Below, piece by piece: positions 44,265-54,982 of a stretch of 64,000 nucleotides of DNA. The notes under the pieces were generated by a model, which made no database searches, was not told where the DNA came from, and was given only the letters and a program-made list of their open reading frames with translations. Every line of letters starts with the position of its first letter. The stretch's first letter is position 1. This stretch comes from Isoptericola croceus (GTDB lineage: Bacteria; Actinomycetota; Actinomycetes; Actinomycetales; Cellulomonadaceae), in the NCBI RefSeq assembly GCF_029382255.1, contig NZ_JARLLG010000003.1, positions 186,001 to 250,000 on the forward strand. The letters run 5' to 3'. The position numbers and the translations under genes were made by a program.

Positions 44265-45025
44265 GCACGCGGTTGGTCGTCGTCCATCCGGACCCCACCG
44301 TCCTCGCGGAGGCCGCCGCCGCACGGCTGCTGACCCGCATCCTGGACGTCCAGTCCGTTCGTCGTCCCGTGCACGTCGTCCTGACCGGCGGGACCGTCGG
44401 CATCAAGACGCTCGACGCGGCGGCCGCGAGCCCACTGCGTGAGGCGGTCGACTGGTCCGGTGTCCACGTGTGGTGGGGAGACGAGCGGTTCCTGCCGGCC
44501 GGCGACCGCGACCGGAACGAGACCCAGGCACGCGAAGCACTGCTCGACGACCTCGTCGCTTCCTCGGGCCTGCCGGCACGCAACGTCCACGCCGTGCCCG
44601 CCCGCGGCGTCGGCCCGGACGATGCCTCCACCCCGGAGGAGTCCGCCGCGGCCTACGCCGCCGAGCTGGCCGCCTTCGCCGCCGACGGCGACACCGTGCC
44701 GGCGTTCGACGTGCTCCTGCTCGGTATGGGTCCGGACGGCCACGTCGCCTCACTGTTCCCCGGGCACCCTGCGCTCTCCGCCCCCGGCGCCGTCGTCGGG
44801 GTCCATGCCTCCCCCAAGCCGCCGCCCGAGCGCGTCACGCTGACGTTCGCCAGCATCGGGCACGCCCGCGAGGTGTGGGTCGTCGCGGCCGGCGCGGAGA
44901 AGGCCGAACAGGCCGCAGCCGCCCTGGCGGACGGTCCCGTGACCGAGGTGCCGGCGGTGCGCGCCGTCGGGCACGACCGCACCCTGTGGCTCCTCGACGC
45001 CGCCGCCGCTGCCGGCCGCGGCTGA
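44261..45025 (+). CDS. pgl: 6-phosphogluconolactonase
   Basis: Hydrolyses 6-phosphogluconolactone to 6-phosphogluconate after Zwf. The protein has 254 residues. Motifs are VVLTGGTVGIKTLDAAA, WWGDERFLPAGDRDRNETQA and LLLGMGPDGHVASLFPGHPA. ATG 44261 follows GGAGGAG and overlaps the stop of the bridging ORF. It is the last gene of the pentose-phosphate cluster. Confidence 0.94.
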   Translation: MSTRLVVVHPDPTVLAEAAAARLLTRILDVQSVRRPVHVVLTGGTVGIKTLDAAAASPLREAVDWSGVHVWWGDERFLPAGDRDRNETQAREALLDDLVASSGLPARNVHAVPARGVGPDDASTPEESAAAYAAELAAFAADGDTVPAFDVLLLGMGPDGHVASLFPGHPALSAPGAVVGVHASPKPPPERVTLTFASIGHAREVWVVAAGAEKAEQAAAALADGPVTEVPAVRAVGHDRTLWLLDAAAAAGRG

Positions 45026-45050
45026 GTCACAGCCCGGCACGACCGACGAC

Positions 45051-45086
45051 GCGAGGGGCGGCCCTGTTCTCGGGGCCGCCCCTCGC
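45051..45086. terminator. Bidirectional terminator between pgl and rbpA
   Basis: GCGAGGGGCGGCCC (45051-45064) pairs perfectly with 45073-45086 around an 8-nt loop, located between the convergent stops of pgl and rbpA. Confidence 0.8.
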
Positions 45087-45095
45087 GTGGTGGTC

Positions 45096-45464
45096 TCAGC
45101 GTGCCGTGGCCAGCCCGCCGGACCGCCGGTCTCGCAACGTCGCGAGCGCCTCCTCCAGCAGGGCGGCGCCGTCCGCCTCCGAACGGCGCTCCTTCACGTA
45201 GGCCAGGTGCGTCTTGTACGGCTCGTTGCGCAGCGGAGCGGGAGGGTTCGCCTGGTCCTGACCGGCAGGCAACCCGCAGCGCGGACAGTCCCAGTGCTCG
45301 GGTGGCTCGAACTCCTCCAACGCCGCGAAACTCGGCCGTGTCTCATGACCGTTGAGACACCAGTAGGAGACCACGGTACGCGGCGCCATCTCACCGCGCT
45401 CCTGCTCTCCCATGGGCCCGGCTCCGACGCGCGAGCCACGGATGGCGTGTCCAGCAGATGCCAC
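45096..45464 (-). CDS. rbpA: RNA polymerase-binding protein RbpA
   Basis: Actinobacteria-specific factor that binds the primary sigma factor and RNA polymerase and stabilises open promoter complexes. The protein has 122 residues, as usual. The N-terminal tail is AIRGSRVGAGPMGEQERGE, the zinc-type core has YWCLNGHE and HWDCPRCG, and the C-terminal sigma-interaction part includes PYKTHLAYVKERRS. The start is GTG 45464. It is diagnostic for an actinobacterium. Confidence 0.95.
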   Translation of the reverse strand: MASAGHAIRGSRVGAGPMGEQERGEMAPRTVVSYWCLNGHETRPSFAALEEFEPPEHWDCPRCGLPAGQDQANPPAPLRNEPYKTHLAYVKERRSEADGAALLEEALATLRDRRSGGLATAR

Positions 45465-45574
45465 GTGTCGTCCTCACCTTCGACTCAGTGGGCCCTCGCC
45501 CACGGACGATCCTCGTGCCCGACGGCGCCCCGTGCCGTCCGACGCCGCACCCCCGGGAGCGGCTGGTTGGTCCG

Positions 45575-45820
45575 TCAGCTCACCTTGGTCGCGAGCCCGA
45601 GAAGAACGACGACGACGGTCCACACCAGGGCGATGCCCACCGTGATGCGGTTCAGGTTGCGCTCGGCGACACCGGAGCTTCCCGCTGCGCTCGTCATCCC
45701 GCCCCCGAACATGTCGGACATGCCGCCGCCCTTGCCCTTGTGCATCAGGATCAGCAGGATCAGGAACGCGCTGGTGAGCACGAGCACGACATTCAGGAAG
45801 ATGGTCAACGCGTCGAACAT
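45575..45820 (-). CDS. secG: Preprotein translocase subunit SecG
   Basis: Small membrane subunit of the SecYEG channel, 81 residues. Two hydrophobic helices (ALTIFLNVVLVLTSAFLILL and ITVGIALVWTVVVVLLGLAT) flank the conserved loop HKGKGGGMSDMFGGG. It follows tpiA, the usual actinobacterial order gap-pgk-tpiA-secG. Confidence 0.95.
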   Translation of the reverse strand: MFDALTIFLNVVLVLTSAFLILLILMHKGKGGGMSDMFGGGMTSAAGSSGVAERNLNRITVGIALVWTVVVVLLGLATKVS

Positions 45821-45897
45821 GAGTGTCCTCGGTTCTCGGCCGCCTCACGGCGGGCTGACGGTGCCGGGATTGCCCGGCGGGCTCAAGACTAAGTGAC

Positions 45898-45957
45898 GAA
45901 CGCCTCTCGTGGCGAACCCTTGGCATGACCAAGGGCTGACCGCCACGAGAGGCGTTC
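45898..45957. repeat. Nested inverted repeat between tpiA and secG
   Basis: Outer arms GAACGCCTCTCGTGGCG (45898-45914) and 45941-45957 are perfectly complementary over 17 bp. Inside, CCCTTGG (45917-45923) pairs with CCAAGGG (45929-45935) around CATGA. RNA from either strand would fold into a long two-tier hairpin. It lies between tpiA and secG and may terminate, attenuate or process the message. Confidence 0.75.
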
Positions 45958-45992
45958 TGGGTGGACGGCGCCCGAAGCCCCGCCCTGCGGCG

Positions 45993-46784
45993 TCAGGCGA
46001 CGTGCGACTGGTACCGCGCGATCTTCGCGAACTCCTCCGGGTCGAGGCTCGCGCCACCGACCAGCGCACCGTCGACGTCGGGCTGCGCCATGATCTGCGC
46101 GACATTGCCCGACTTCACCGAACCGCCGTACAGCACACGGACGCCGGAGGCGAGCTCGGCGTCGTAGAGCTCCGCGAGGCGGGTGCGGACCGCGCCACAG
46201 ACCTCCTGCGCGTCCTCGGGCGTCGCGACCTCTCCGGTACCGATGGCCCACACGGGTTCGTACGCCACGACGACGTCCTTCGCCTGTGCAGCCGGGACGC
46301 CGTCGAGAGCGGCGTCGAGCTGGGCCAGCGTGTGGGCGACCTGGTCGCCCGCCTTGCGCACGTCGAGGCCTTCGCCGACGCACAGGATGGGGGTGATGCC
46401 CTTGGCGAACGCCGCCTTGACCTTGGCGTTGACCGCGGCGTCGTCCTCGGCGTGGTACTCACGGCGCTCGGAGTGCCCGACGGCGACGTAGGTGCAGCCG
46501 AGGCGCGCGATCATCGCGCCGGAGACCTCACCGGTGTACGCACCGGACTCGTGCTGCGAGAGGTCCTGCGCACCGTAGCGGACCTCGAGCTTGTCGGCGT
46601 CGACCAGGGTCTGGACCGACCGCAGGTCGGTGAACGGTGCGAGCACCGCCACCTCCACCGCGGAGTAGTCGTGCGACGCGTCCTTGAGGGTCCATGCGAG
46701 CTTCTGGACCGCGGCGATCGCCTCGGCGTGGTCCAGGTTCATCTTCCAGTTGCCTGCCATCAGCGGCGTGCGGTTCGTGGCCAC
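45993..46784 (-). CDS. tpiA: Triosephosphate isomerase
   Basis: Interconverts dihydroxyacetone phosphate and glyceraldehyde 3-phosphate. The protein has 263 residues. The N-terminal active-site lysine is in [11 protein letters not shown], the histidine in [15 protein letters not shown], the glutamate in [14 protein letters not shown], and the phosphate loop in [15 protein letters not shown] 46784 has AAGGA upstream. It follows pgk by 43 bp. Confidence 0.97.
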   Translation of the reverse strand: MATNRTPLMAGNWKMNLDHAEAIAAVQKLAWTLKDASHDYSAVEVAVLAPFTDLRSVQTLVDADKLEVRYGAQDLSQHESGAYTGEVSGAMIARLGCTYVAVGHSERREYHAEDDAAVNAKVKAAFAKGITPILCVGEGLDVRKAGDQVAHTLAQLDAALDGVPAAQAKDVVVAYEPVWAIGTGEVATPEDAQEVCGAVRTRLAELYDAELASGVRVLYGGSVKSGNVAQIMAQPDVDGALVGGASLDPEEFAKIARYQSHVA

Positions 46785-46827
46785 AGTCGTGTCCTTCGTG
46801 TCGTGGTGGATGGTCAGCTCGTGACGG

Positions 46828-48027
46828 TCAGCCCGCGAGAACGGTCAGGCCGGGGAGCTCCTTGCCCTCGAGCAGCTCGAGGCTCGCGCCACCGCCGGTC
46901 GAGATGTGGCTGAAGCCGTCCTCGTCGAAGCCGAGGATGCGCACCGCGGCCGCGGAGTCCCCGCCACCGACGATGGAGAAGGCGCCCGTGCCCGTCGCGT
47001 CGACGATGCCCTGCGCCACCGCACGGGTCCCACCGGCGAAGGCGTCGAACTCGAAGACGCCCATGGGACCGTTCCAGACGATCGTCCGCGCGTCCGCGAG
47101 CTTCGCGGTGAAGAGCTCGCCGGACTCCGGACCGATGTCCAGGCCCATCGTGCCGTCGGGGATCGCGTCGGCCGCGACCGTCGTGTGCGGGGCGTCCGCG
47201 GCGAACGAGTCCGCCGCCACGATGTCGGTCGGCAGCACGATCTCGACCCCGTTCTCCTCGGCCTGCGCCAGGTATCCCCGGACGGTCTCGACCTGGTCGA
47301 CCTCGAGGAGCGAGGCACCGGTCGCGTGCCCCTTGGCGGCGAGGAACGTGAAGACCATCCCACCGCCGATGAGCAGGCGGTCGGCCTTGGTGAGCAGGTT
47401 CGCGATGACGCCGAGCTTGTCGGAGACCTTCGAGCCGCCGAGCACGACGGCGTAGGGGCGCTCCGGGTCGGTCGTGGCCCGCGAGAGCGACTCGACCTCC
47501 TTCAGCACCAGGTCGCCCGCGGCTGCGGGCAGGAGCTGGGCGATGTCGTACACCGAGGCCTGCTTGCGGTGGACGACACCGAAGCCGTCGGACACGAAGG
47601 CGTCCGCGAGCTCAGCGAGCTCGGCGGCCAGCTCCGCGCGCTCGGCGTCGACCTTGGAGGTCTCCCGGGCGTCGAAGCGGACGTTCTCGAGCAGGGCCAC
47701 CTGGCCGTCGGCCAGGTCCGCGACGGTGGAGCGCGCCGACTCACCGACGAGGTCCGTGGCGAGCGCGACGTCCTGGCCGAGCAGCTCGCCCAGACGAGCC
47801 GCCACCGGCGCGAGGGAGAACGTCGGGTCCGGGCTGCCCTTCGGCCGGCCCAGGTGGGCCATGACGACGACGCGCGCACCGCCGTCGGCCAGCCGCTTCA
47901 GCGTCGGCAGCGCCGCACGGATGCGGCCGTCGTCCGTGATGGTCGCGCCGTCCAGCGGCACGTTGAAGTCGGAGCGGACGAGGACGCGCCGGCCGCGCAG
48001 GTCCCCGAGAGAGTCGATCGTCTTCAT
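46828..48027 (-). CDS. pgk: Phosphoglycerate kinase
   Basis: ATP-forming step of glycolysis. The protein has 399 residues. Substrate-binding RSDFNVPL and HLGRPKG lie in the N-domain, then [25 protein letters not shown], and the nucleotide-binding C-domain with [13 protein letters not shown] and [12 protein letters not shown] 48027 follows GAGGTGAG. It lies between gap and tpiA. Confidence 0.97.
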   Translation of the reverse strand: MKTIDSLGDLRGRRVLVRSDFNVPLDGATITDDGRIRAALPTLKRLADGGARVVVMAHLGRPKGSPDPTFSLAPVAARLGELLGQDVALATDLVGESARSTVADLADGQVALLENVRFDARETSKVDAERAELAAELAELADAFVSDGFGVVHRKQASVYDIAQLLPAAAGDLVLKEVESLSRATTDPERPYAVVLGGSKVSDKLGVIANLLTKADRLLIGGGMVFTFLAAKGHATGASLLEVDQVETVRGYLAQAEENGVEIVLPTDIVAADSFAADAPHTTVAADAIPDGTMGLDIGPESGELFTAKLADARTIVWNGPMGVFEFDAFAGGTRAVAQGIVDATGTGAFSIVGGGDSAAAVRILGFDEDGFSHISTGGGASLELLEGKELPGLTVLAG

Positions 48028-48078
48028 GAGCTCACCTCGTGCAGAAAGGTCGGGTGGTGTCGTACTTCCGGTGACACG

Positions 48079-48143
48079 ACGACGTCCGCGGGTGCGGATC
48101 GCTCGTCACGAGGACGGGCGGACCGCGCACCCGCGGACGTCGT
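48079..48143. repeat. Perfect 18-bp inverted repeat between gap and pgk
   Basis: ACGACGTCCGCGGGTGCG (48079-48096) and its exact complement at 48126-48143, with a 29-nt loop, in the gap-pgk spacer. It probably sets differential expression of gap against pgk by partial termination or RNA stabilisation. Confidence 0.7.
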
Positions 48144-48168
48144 GGTCATGCTCGGGCGGAACTGTTTC

Positions 48169-49230
<1,062 letters not shown>

Positions 49231-49421
49231 TCAAGCGCGCCCTCGGCGCGCTGGACGAGACGGAGTCACCCCGGAGGTCCCGTGACGCGTAGCCGGGACA
49301 TCAGCCCAGGGTCACACCGTCGTCACCTGACACCTCGGAGCCTATACCCATCCGTTGCCGGGTGCTGACTCCGGTCGCCCGTGAGACAGGTGGTCGGACC
49401 AGTGCCGCCGGCAGCGTCGGA

Positions 49422-50402
49422 TCAGAGGTCCAGCAGGTCAGGAGAGAGCCCGGCCTCGGTGTCCGGGATGCCGAGATCCATCGCGCGCTTGTCGGCCGTC
49501 GAGAGCAGCCGACGGATACGACCAGCCACGGCATCCTTGGAGAGCTGGGGGGAGGCGAGCTGGCCGAGCTCCTCCAACGATGCCTGCTTGTGAGCCAGGC
49601 GCAGCTCGCCCGCCTCGCGCAGGTGCTCCGGCACCTCGTCCCCGAGGATCTCGAAGGCCCGCTGCACCCGGGCGCCCGCCGCCACCGCCGCCCGCGCGGA
49701 GCGGCGCAGGTTCGCGTCGTCGAAGTTCGCCAACCTGTTCGCGGTGCCACGTACTTCGCGGCGAGCGCGGCGCTTCTCCCACGTCTCGCGGGTGACCACG
49801 GCGCCCATGCGCCGCAGGACCTCGCTGATGGCGTCGCCGTCGCGCACCACCACACGGTCGATCCCGCGCACCTCGCGAGACTTCGCCTGCACCCCGATGC
49901 GACGTGCCGCACCGACCAGCGCGAGCGCCGCCTCCGGGCCGGGGCACGTCACCTCGAGGGACATCGACCGTCCGGGCTCCGTCAGCGACCCGTGCGCGAG
50001 GAACGCGCCCCGCCACACGGCCTCGGCCGCGTCCACACCTCCCGAGACGACCTCCGGCGCCAGCCCACGCACCGGACGGCCACGCGAGTCCAGCAGGCCC
50101 GTCTGGCGGGCGAGGGACTCGCCGTCGCGGACCACCCGCACGACGTAGCGGTCGTTCTTGCGCAGACCACCGGCCCTGACCACGATCAGCTCGCTGGTGT
50201 GCCCGTACAGGTCGACGATCGACCGCCGCAGCCGTGCCGCGGCCGATTCCGAGTCGAGCTCGGCCTCGATCACCACGCGCCCGGAGATGATGTGCAAGCC
50301 ACCCGAGAACCTGAGCATCGCGGAGACCTCGGCCTTGCGGCACGACGTCCGGGTCACCACGTGCCGGGACAGCTCGTCCTTCACCTCTACCGTCAGCGCC
50401 AT
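49422..50402 (-). CDS. whiA: DNA-binding developmental regulator WhiA
   Basis: Conserved Gram-positive regulator, required for sporulation septation in Streptomyces and linked to cell division elsewhere. The protein has 326 residues. A LAGLIDADG-homing-endonuclease-like N-terminal part contains [10 protein letters not shown] and [20 protein letters not shown]. The C-terminal HTH includes [23 protein letters not shown] 50402 was chosen from the conserved start [13 protein letters not shown]. It is the third gene of rapZ-yvcK-whiA. Confidence 0.95.
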   Translation of the reverse strand: MALTVEVKDELSRHVVTRTSCRKAEVSAMLRFSGGLHIISGRVVIEAELDSESAAARLRRSIVDLYGHTSELIVVRAGGLRKNDRYVVRVVRDGESLARQTGLLDSRGRPVRGLAPEVVSGGVDAAEAVWRGAFLAHGSLTEPGRSMSLEVTCPGPEAALALVGAARRIGVQAKSREVRGIDRVVVRDGDAISEVLRRMGAVVTRETWEKRRARREVRGTANRLANFDDANLRRSARAAVAAGARVQRAFEILGDEVPEHLREAGELRLAHKQASLEELGQLASPQLSKDAVAGRIRRLLSTADKRAMDLGIPDTEAGLSPDLLDL

Positions 50403-50437
50403 GGCGTCATCCTGCCACGCGCCCGAGAGGTGCGCCG

Positions 50438-51481
50438 TCAGCGGTGCGACTCGTCCCGGCCAGGAGCCGGCGGCCCCTCGAACACGTCCCGGTAGGCCGC
50501 GGCGAGCCGCAGCGGGTCGTGACGAGGGGTGCCGTCGCCCCGCGCCACGGACGCCACGACGAGCCGCGCGCCGAGGGCCTCGGCCGCCGCCCGCAGCTCC
50601 TCGGCGTCGTCGACCGTCGACGGGTCCGCCAGCACGGCGTCGATCCGCAGCTCGGGCGCGTGCCGTCGCAGCGCCGCCAGGTGCGCGGGTGCTGTCAGAC
50701 CGCGCGTCTCCCCCGGTTCCGCGCTCAGGTTCAGGGTCACGCAACGGCGTGCCGGAGTCGCGTGCAGCGCCGCCGCCAACCCGGGCACGAGCAGATGGAC
50801 GAGGACCGACGAGTACCACGACCCAGGGCCCAGCACGACCCAGTCCGCGTCCATCACCGCGCGAACGGCCTCAGGGCACGCCGGCGGGTCGACGGGATCC
50901 AGACGCAGCTGGTCGATGCGACCGCCGCTGACGGCGACGCTGCTCTGACCGACGACGGTGGTCGACACCCCGCGATCCACGACGTCGGCCTCGACGACGA
51001 GCGGCACCGAGGCCATCGGCAGCACACGACCGCGCGCACCGAGCAGGCGTCCGACCCAGTCCAGGCCGGCCACCGTGTTGCCGAGGCGGTCCCACAGCGA
51101 CACGATGAGCAGGTTGCCCATCGCGTGGCCGTCGAGGTCCCCGCCCGAGGCGAAACGGTGCTGCAGCAGGTCGCTCCACGTCCTGCCCCACTCCGAGTCG
51201 TCGCACAGCGCGGCCAGAGCCATGCGCAGGTCACCCGGCGGCAGGACGTCGAGCTCGTCACGCAGCCGTCCCGAGGAACCGCCGTCGTCGGCCACCGTCA
51301 CCACGGCGGTGAGCCGTTCGGTCAGGAGGCGCAGCGCTCCCAGGCTCGCGGACAGGCCGTGCCCACCACCGAGCGCGACGGTCCGCGGTCCTTCCGGCCC
51401 CCCGATGTGACGGGGCGCGAGGTGAGTGCGCGCAGCGCTGTCGTCGGCCGAGCTCAGCGTCCTATTCCTTCCCGAGGTCAC
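50438..51481 (-). CDS. yvcK: YvcK/CofD-like gluconeogenesis factor
   Basis: UDP-sugar-binding CofD-like protein needed for growth on gluconeogenic carbon and for cell-wall homeostasis. The protein has 347 residues. Motifs are [37 protein letters not shown] and [21 protein letters not shown] 51481 overlaps the end of rapZ by 20 bp. It stays in the conserved rapZ-yvcK-whiA context. Confidence 0.94.
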   Translation of the reverse strand: MTSGRNRTLSSADDSAARTHLAPRHIGGPEGPRTVALGGGHGLSASLGALRLLTERLTAVVTVADDGGSSGRLRDELDVLPPGDLRMALAALCDDSEWGRTWSDLLQHRFASGGDLDGHAMGNLLIVSLWDRLGNTVAGLDWVGRLLGARGRVLPMASVPLVVEADVVDRGVSTTVVGQSSVAVSGGRIDQLRLDPVDPPACPEAVRAVMDADWVVLGPGSWYSSVLVHLLVPGLAAALHATPARRCVTLNLSAEPGETRGLTAPAHLAALRRHAPELRIDAVLADPSTVDDAEELRAAAEALGARLVVASVARGDGTPRHDPLRLAAAYRDVFEGPPAPGRDESHR

Positions 51482-52397
51482 GGGCCGCGACCGTGACGCG
51501 CTGACCGGCGGCCCGCAGACGTTCGGCGATCTCCCCGGCGATGGCGACGGACCGGTGCTTGCCGCCCGTGCATCCCACGGCGATCGTCACGTACCGCTTC
51601 TCCTCGGCGACGTACCCGGCGAGGACCGGCTCGAGCGCGGCGACGTAGCGTTCGACGAACTCCGTGGCACCCGGCCGTCCGAGGACGTAGCTGCGCACCG
51701 CCTCGTCCTGTCCCGTGAGGTGGCGCAGCTCGGAGATCCAGTAGGGGTTCGCCAGGAACCGGACGTCCGCCACGTGGTCGGCGTCGAGCGGCAGACCGTA
51801 CTTGAACCCGAAGGCGACGATGTTGATCCGCAGGGTGTCGACCGAGCCCGCGGCCACGGCGTCGCGCACCTCCTTGGCCAGGTCGTGCACGGACAGGTCG
51901 GTGGTGTCGACCACCACGTCCGCCCGCTCGGCGATCGAGTCCAGCACACGACGCTCGGCGGCGATGCCGTCGAGGATGCGACCCTCGCCCTGCAGAGGGT
52001 GCGGACGGCGCACGCTCTCGAACCGGCGCACGAGCACCTCGTCGGAGGCGTCCAGGAAGAGGATCCGGTAGGTCACCCCGCCCGATCGCAGGTGGCCGAG
52101 CGCCTCGGCCAGCTCCGGGAAGTACTCCCGTCCACGGACGTCGACGACGACGGCGAGCCGCTCGACCGACGAGCCTGCCTTGGTCATCAGGTCGACGAGC
52201 GGGACGATCATCAGGGGCGGGAGGTTGTCGACCACGAACCAGTCGAGGTCCTCCAGGACGCCGGCGGCGCGCGTCCGACCCGCGCCGGACATGCCCGTGA
52301 TGACGAGCACCTCGGGGTCGGCGCGCTCGGGCGCAGGTGTCGCTGCCTCGATCTCGGCGATGCCCTGCGGGACAGTGATGGGCGACGGTTCGCTCAT
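51462..52397 (-). CDS. rapZ: RNase adapter / nucleotide-binding protein RapZ
   Basis: P-loop protein of the RapZ (YvcJ) family, 311 residues. The nucleotide loop reads [14 protein letters not shown], with arginine where the usual Walker lysine stands, as I recall for other actinobacterial members. [13 protein letters not shown] and the C-terminal [20 protein letters not shown] are diagnostic. In E. coli RapZ controls GlmZ small-RNA decay; no GlmZ is expected here, so the actinobacterial role is less clear. ATG 52397 overlaps the uvrC stop by four bases. Confidence 0.93.
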   Translation of the reverse strand: MSEPSPITVPQGIAEIEAATPAPERADPEVLVITGMSGAGRTRAAGVLEDLDWFVVDNLPPLMIVPLVDLMTKAGSSVERLAVVVDVRGREYFPELAEALGHLRSGGVTYRILFLDASDEVLVRRFESVRRPHPLQGEGRILDGIAAERRVLDSIAERADVVVDTTDLSVHDLAKEVRDAVAAGSVDTLRINIVAFGFKYGLPLDADHVADVRFLANPYWISELRHLTGQDEAVRSYVLGRPGATEFVERYVAALEPVLAGYVAEEKRYVTIAVGCTGGKHRSVAIAGEIAERLRAAGQRVTVAARDLGKE

Positions 52398-54415
52398 GGG
52401 CCCAGCATGCCATCCCGTGTGCCGGGCGAAGCACCGGCAGGTCCGACAGACTCGACCTTCGCCAGAGCCTCGACGACGGCGTCGGCCGTCCGTGCTCCGA
52501 TCCCCGGGACCTCGGCGATCTCGGCGGCGCTCGCGGCACGCAGGCGTTTGACCGAGCCGAACCGTGCCAGGAGCGCCTGCTGACGAGCGGGACCGAGACC
52601 TGGCACGTCGTCGAGCACGGACGACACCATCCCCTTGCTGCGCCGGCGGCGGTGCTGGGCGATGGCGAAACGGTGCGCCTCGTCGCGCACCCGCTGCAGG
52701 AGGTACAGACCCTGCGACGCGCGCTGCAGGATGACGGGGTAGTCGTCGTCGGGGACCCAGACCTCCTCCAGCCGCTTCGCCAGCCCGCACAGCGCGACGT
52801 CGGTCACCCCGAGCTCCTCGAGCGCGCGGGCGGCGGCGGCCACCTGCGGCGGTCCGCCGTCGACGACGACGAGGTGCGGGGGGTAGGCGAACCGGCGCCG
52901 CTCCTCCGGCTCCACCTCGGCCGCGACCGCGCCGGTCACCCCCAGCTCACCGGAGGCGTGCCGGTCCGCCAGGTAGCGCTTGAAGCGCCGCCTGATCACC
53001 TCGTACATCGCGGCGGTGTCGTCCGCCGCGCCGTCCCCCTCCGGCCCGCGCACCGAGAAGGACCGGTACTCGCTCTTGCGGGGCAGCCCGTCCTCGAAGA
53101 CGACCATCGACGCCGACTGGTAGGAGCCCTGCGTGTGCGACACGTCGTAGCACTCGATCCGCAGCGGAGCCTCGTCCAGCCCCAGCGCCTCCTGCAGCTC
53201 GGCCAGGGCCTGACTCCTGGTCGTCAGGTCCCCGGCCCGCCGCGTGCGGTGCAGTGCGAGCGCCTGCTCGGCATTCGTGCGCACCGTCTCGGCCAGCTCG
53301 CGCTTGTCGCCGCGCTGCGGGACCCGGACGTCGACCCGCGCACCGCGGAGCCCGGTCAGCCATGCCGTGACCTGCTCGAGGTCCGACGGCAAGATCGGCA
53401 CCAGCACCTCGCGGGGGACGGCGTCCCGCGCCGCCGCACGCGCCTCACGTTCGCTCGCGCCGGGGTCCAGCGAGTCATCCACCGCGCCGTACACCTGCTG
53501 CAGCAGGTGCTCGATCAGCTCGGCGTCCGTGATGTCCTCGACCTTCTCCACCACCCAGCCGCGCTGGCCGCGGATCCTTCCTCCGCGCACGTGGAAGACC
53601 TGGACCGCAGCCTCCAGCTCGTCGCCGGCCAGAGCGAAGACGTCGGCATCGGTCGCGTCGGACAGCACGACGGCGTTCTTCTCGGTCACGCGCCGCAGGG
53701 CGCCCAGGTCGTCGCGCAGCCGGGCGGCCCGCTCGTACTCCAGATGTGCGGCGGCGTCCGCCATCTCGCGCTCGAGCCGTCGGACGAAGCGGGCGGTGTC
53801 ACCGGCCATGAAGTCGCACAGGTCGCTCGCGAGCTGGTGGTGGTCCTCAGGGGTGATCCGCCCGACGCACGGCGCAGCGCACTTGTCGATGTAGCCGAGC
53901 AGGCAGGGCCGACCCGACTGCTCGGCGCGCCGGTACACACCGGCGGAGCAGGTACGGACAGGAAAGACCCGCAGCAGGAGGTCGAGAGTCTCACGGATCG
54001 CCCACGCGTGGCCGTAGGGGCCGAAGTACCGGGTGCCAGGCCGCTTCACCCCCCGCATCACCTGAGCACGCGGGATCTCCTCGCCCATGGTCACCGCCAG
54101 GTACGGGTACGACTTGTCGTCGCGATACTTGACGTTGAACCGGGGGTCGTACTCCTTGATCCAGGAGTACTCCAGGGCGAGCGCCTCGACCTCGGTGCCG
54201 ACGACGGTCCACTCGACGGAGGCCGCCGTGGTCACCATCTGCTGGGTCCTGTGATGCAGGTTCGCGACGTCCTGGAAGTAGCTCGACAGGCGCTGGCGCA
54301 GGCTCTTCGCCTTGCCCACGTAGATCACCCGGCCGTGCGCGTCACGGAACCGGTAGACACCCGGCGAGGTGGGGATCTCCCCCGGTCGAGGTCGATATGT
54401 CGCAGGGTCGGCCAT
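52394..54415 (-). CDS. uvrC: Excinuclease ABC subunit C
   Basis: Makes both incisions in nucleotide excision repair with UvrB. The protein has 673 residues. The N-terminal GIY-YIG nuclease reads [20 protein letters not shown], the UvrB-interacting UVR motif is near residue 215 ([20 protein letters not shown]), and the RNase H-like nuclease has [11 protein letters not shown] and [14 protein letters not shown]-terminal helix-hairpin-helix pair ends it ([20 protein letters not shown]). It heads the uvrC-rapZ-yvcK-whiA cluster. Confidence 0.97.
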   Translation of the reverse strand: MADPATYRPRPGEIPTSPGVYRFRDAHGRVIYVGKAKSLRQRLSSYFQDVANLHHRTQQMVTTAASVEWTVVGTEVEALALEYSWIKEYDPRFNVKYRDDKSYPYLAVTMGEEIPRAQVMRGVKRPGTRYFGPYGHAWAIRETLDLLLRVFPVRTCSAGVYRRAEQSGRPCLLGYIDKCAAPCVGRITPEDHHQLASDLCDFMAGDTARFVRRLEREMADAAAHLEYERAARLRDDLGALRRVTEKNAVVLSDATDADVFALAGDELEAAVQVFHVRGGRIRGQRGWVVEKVEDITDAELIEHLLQQVYGAVDDSLDPGASEREARAAARDAVPREVLVPILPSDLEQVTAWLTGLRGARVDVRVPQRGDKRELAETVRTNAEQALALHRTRRAGDLTTRSQALAELQEALGLDEAPLRIECYDVSHTQGSYQSASMVVFEDGLPRKSEYRSFSVRGPEGDGAADDTAAMYEVIRRRFKRYLADRHASGELGVTGAVAAEVEPEERRRFAYPPHLVVVDGGPPQVAAAARALEELGVTDVALCGLAKRLEEVWVPDDDYPVILQRASQGLYLLQRVRDEAHRFAIAQHRRRRSKGMVSSVLDDVPGLGPARQQALLARFGSVKRLRAASAAEIAEVPGIGARTADAVVEALAKVESVGPAGASPGTRDGMLGP

Positions 54416-54455
54416 GAGCCCAGGTTAGGTCAGGGAGCCGACAACCCGGCACCGC

Positions 54456-54965
54456 TCAGGCGGCGGCCTCCACCAGGTGCAGCGGTGCCGGCTCCACGAT
54501 CACGCTGAAGTTCACGCTGCGAGCCAGGAAGCACAGGGCGTGCGCCCGATGGTGCAGTGCCCGGACGTGCTCGTCGGTGGCTTGATCGCCCGGTTCCGCG
54601 ACGACGCGCGGGCGCAGCGTGACGTCGGTGAACTGCCCCTCCCCGCGGGCCTCGACCCGCATCGTCCCTGAGGCGTCGTCCACGTACTCCCGCACGGCGA
54701 GACCGCTCTCGGCCGCCAGGTGCAGGAACCAGAGCATGTGGCACTGGGCGAGGCTCGCCACGAACAGGTCCTCGGGGCTGAACCGCCTGGGATCACCACG
54801 GAACGTCGGGTCCGCCGAACCTGGCAGGACGGGCCGACCGGGCAGGGCGACGTCATGATCGCGCGTGTAGGCGATGTACGACGACGTCACGGTGTCGGCA
54901 CCGCCCGGCTCGATGTCGGACGCGGGCCAGCTGACTGCTACCGAGTACTCGTGGTGGGCTCCCAT
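54456..54965 (-). CDS. OsmC-family peroxide-reductase-like protein
   Basis: Protein of about 169 residues in the OsmC/Ohr superfamily, probably reducing organic hydroperoxides. FSPEDLFVASLAQCHMLWFL holds the first redox cysteine, and HHRAHALCFLARSVNF the second. The start is ATG 54965 or GTG 54971; neither has a strong ribosome site. It lies 12-18 bp after the uvrA stop and may be co-transcribed with it. Nothing points to a specific substrate. Confidence 0.85.
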   Translation of the reverse strand: MGAHHEYSVAVSWPASDIEPGGADTVTSSYIAYTRDHDVALPGRPVLPGSADPTFRGDPRRFSPEDLFVASLAQCHMLWFLHLAAESGLAVREYVDDASGTMRVEARGEGQFTDVTLRPRVVAEPGDQATDEHVRALHHRAHALCFLARSVNFSVIVEPAPLHLVEAAA

Positions 54966-54982
54966 GGCCACACCGTAGAGGT

